From the NCBI GenBank assembly GCA_002352125.1, contig DEHU01000263.1:1-5173 (forward strand): a DNA stretch of 5,173 nt, read 5' to 3'. This stretch comes from Competibacteraceae bacterium UBA2792. Its GTDB lineage: Bacteria > Pseudomonadota > Gammaproteobacteria > Competibacterales > Competibacteraceae. The position numbers and the translations under genes were made by a program. How positions within the stretch are numbered: position 1 is the first letter of the stretch; the number at the start of each line of letters is the position of its first letter. This document shows positions 3,935 through 5,173 of the stretch, in pieces. The notes beneath the pieces are model-generated. The model worked only from the letters and a program-made list of their open reading frames with translations, did no database searches and was not told the origin of the DNA.

Positions 3935-5173
3935 ATGTCGATCAAAATGCTAGAAAAAAGCACGCCAGCGTCCTGGCTGACCGAATTACCTCCTTTGGGA
4001 ATGGACACCAAAAGCATCGCCGCCGACTTTCGGCGTTACTTCAGCCACACCCTGGGCCGCGACCGGCATACCAATTACGCTTATTACATGTACGAGGCGC
4101 TGGTTCTGACCCTGCGTGACCGGTTGTGGGAGCGCTGGAAGAACACCCGCTACGCCTACGAAGCGGACGGTGGCGTGCGGCGCGCTTACTACCTGTCGAT
4201 GGAATTTCTGATGGGCCGAGCGCTGAGCAACGCCATGCTCAATCTGGGCATCACCGAGCCAGTCAGCAAGGCGTTGTATGAAATGGGCCTCACCCTGGAA
4301 GAACTGGCCGAGTGCGAGAACGACGCCGGTCTCGGCAACGGTGGCTTGGGCCGGCTCGCAGCCTGCTTTCTGGACAGTTGCGCCACATTGCGGCTACCGG
4401 TGGTCGGCTACGGCATCCGTTACGCCTACGGCATGTTCCGCCAGCGCATCGAAAACGGCTACCAGGTCGAGGAGCCGGATCACTGGCTACGCAGCGGCAA
4501 CCTGTGGGAGCTGGAGCGAATCGAGTACACGCAACGGATCAAATTCGGTGGCCGTACCGAGGGTTACTTGAAACCCGATGGCGAAATGGGCTGGCGCTGG
4601 CTGGATACTCACGACGTGCTGGCCGTTCCTTACGATGTGCCGATTCCCGGTTACCAAAACGGTACCGTCAATACCCTGCGATTGTGGTCGGCGGCTGCCA
4701 CCGATGAATTCGATTTCGAGGATTTCAACTCGGGGAGCTATACCGAGGCCGTCGGCGCCAAGAACATGGCCGAAAACATCACGATGGTGCTCTATCCCAA
4801 CGACGCCACCGAAAGCGGCAAGGAATTGCGGCTGCGCCAGCAATACTTCCTGGCTTCCGCCAGCTTGCAGGACGTGATCCGGCAATGGGTGCGCGTGCAC
4901 GGCGAAGATTTCAGCCAGTTCGCCGCAAAGAGCTGTTTCCAGCTCAACGATACCCACCCGACCATCAGCGTGGCGGAGCTGATGCGGATACTGCTGGACG
5001 AGCATGGTCTTTCGTGGGACCAAGCTTGGGCGATCACCAGCAAAGTGATGGCTTATACCAACCACACTCTGCTACCCGAAGCGTTGGAACGCTGGCCAGT
5101 CCGGCTGTTCCGGCAGTTGTTGCCACGCATTTTGGACATTATCTACGAAATCAACGCCCGCTTCCTGGCCGAG
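3935..5173 (+). CDS. glgP: Glycogen/starch/alpha-glucan phosphorylase, N-terminal half (partial)
   Basis: This GT35 enzyme uses phosphate to release glucose 1-phosphate from non-reducing ends of glycogen or maltodextrin in the cytoplasm. The window holds 413 codons without a stop; family members are roughly 800-850 residues, so about half is present. Hallmarks are RRAYYLSMEFLMGR (82-95), ENDAGLGNGGLGRLAACFLDS (128-148), the active-site glycine loop GLGNGGLG, GYGIRYAYGMFRQ (158-170), FQLNDTHPTISVAELMR (335-351), and YTNHTLLPEALERWP (374-388), whose H377 corresponds to the substrate-binding histidine of muscle phosphorylase. The pyridoxal-phosphate lysine lies in the missing half. The N terminus is short and bacterial-type, without a recognisable phosphorylation segment. 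The ATG at 3935 is the first of two nearby in-frame ATGs (the other at 3947). Neither has a good ribosome site; only GGA 10 nt upstream of the first. Glycogen and maltodextrin phosphorylases cannot be separated on this part. The gene is 274 bp from its upstream neighbour, so it is probably separately transcribed. Confidence 0.95.
   Translation, partial: MSIKMLEKSTPASWLTELPPLGMDTKSIAADFRRYFSHTLGRDRHTNYAYYMYEALVLTLRDRLWERWKNTRYAYEADGGVRRAYYLSMEFLMGRALSNAMLNLGITEPVSKALYEMGLTLEELAECENDAGLGNGGLGRLAACFLDSCATLRLPVVGYGIRYAYGMFRQRIENGYQVEEPDHWLRSGNLWELERIEYTQRIKFGGRTEGYLKPDGEMGWRWLDTHDVLAVPYDVPIPGYQNGTVNTLRLWSAAATDEFDFEDFNSGSYTEAVGAKNMAENITMVLYPNDATESGKELRLRQQYFLASASLQDVIRQWVRVHGEDFSQFAAKSCFQLNDTHPTISVAELMRILLDEHGLSWDQAWAITSKVMAYTNHTLLPEALERWPVRLFRQLLPRILDIIYEINARFLAE

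Noticed and set aside
4487..5065. 192-codon minus-strand frame inside glgP
   Set aside because: Fully covered by the strongly conserved glycogen phosphorylase frame; its length is due to GC-rich codon bias.

Overview
The window looks like ordinary chromosomal DNA from a GC-rich proteobacterium, most likely a gammaproteobacterium. The reasons are strong G/C preference at third codon positions, ATG/GTG starts with GAGG-type Shine-Dalgarno sites, and a classical GT35 glycogen phosphorylase. The species cannot be fixed from the sequence. No phage, transposase, plasmid, CRISPR or stable RNA gene is visible.

Layout from left to right. (1) The last 12 codons of a plus-strand gene end at 41. (2) A minus-strand GT4-family glycosyltransferase (46-1212) meets that gene tail to tail, with a perfect 14-bp palindrome covering both stop codons. 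(3) A plus-strand sirtuin (Sir2) NAD-dependent protein deacylase (1248-2012) is divergent from the glycosyltransferase across only 35 bp. (4) A minus-strand GT-B fold protein (2016-3107, GTG start) ends 3 bp from the sirtuin. It resembles the glycosyltransferase-like N-terminal half of plant L-arabinokinase. (5) A 223-bp divergent intergenic region (3108-3330) has a very AT-rich core holding a promoter candidate and three consecutive inverted repeats. (6) A 109-aa uncharacterised protein is encoded at 3331-3660. (7) A 274-bp gap (3661-3934) holds a near-perfect 19-bp stem-loop just after that gene and a small GC hairpin nearer the next one. (8) The N-terminal 413 residues of glycogen phosphorylase GlgP run off the right edge (3935-5173).

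The theme is carbohydrate metabolism: two GT-B glycosyltransferase-type proteins, a glycogen-degrading phosphorylase, and a sirtuin that could link protein acylation to NAD status. The genes alternate in strand, so they are separate transcription units and a common pathway is not shown. No clearly novel multi-gene system is visible. The least explained parts are the structured AT-rich leader in front of the 109-aa gene, that protein itself, the long palindrome after it, and the stand-alone arabinokinase-like GT-B protein.
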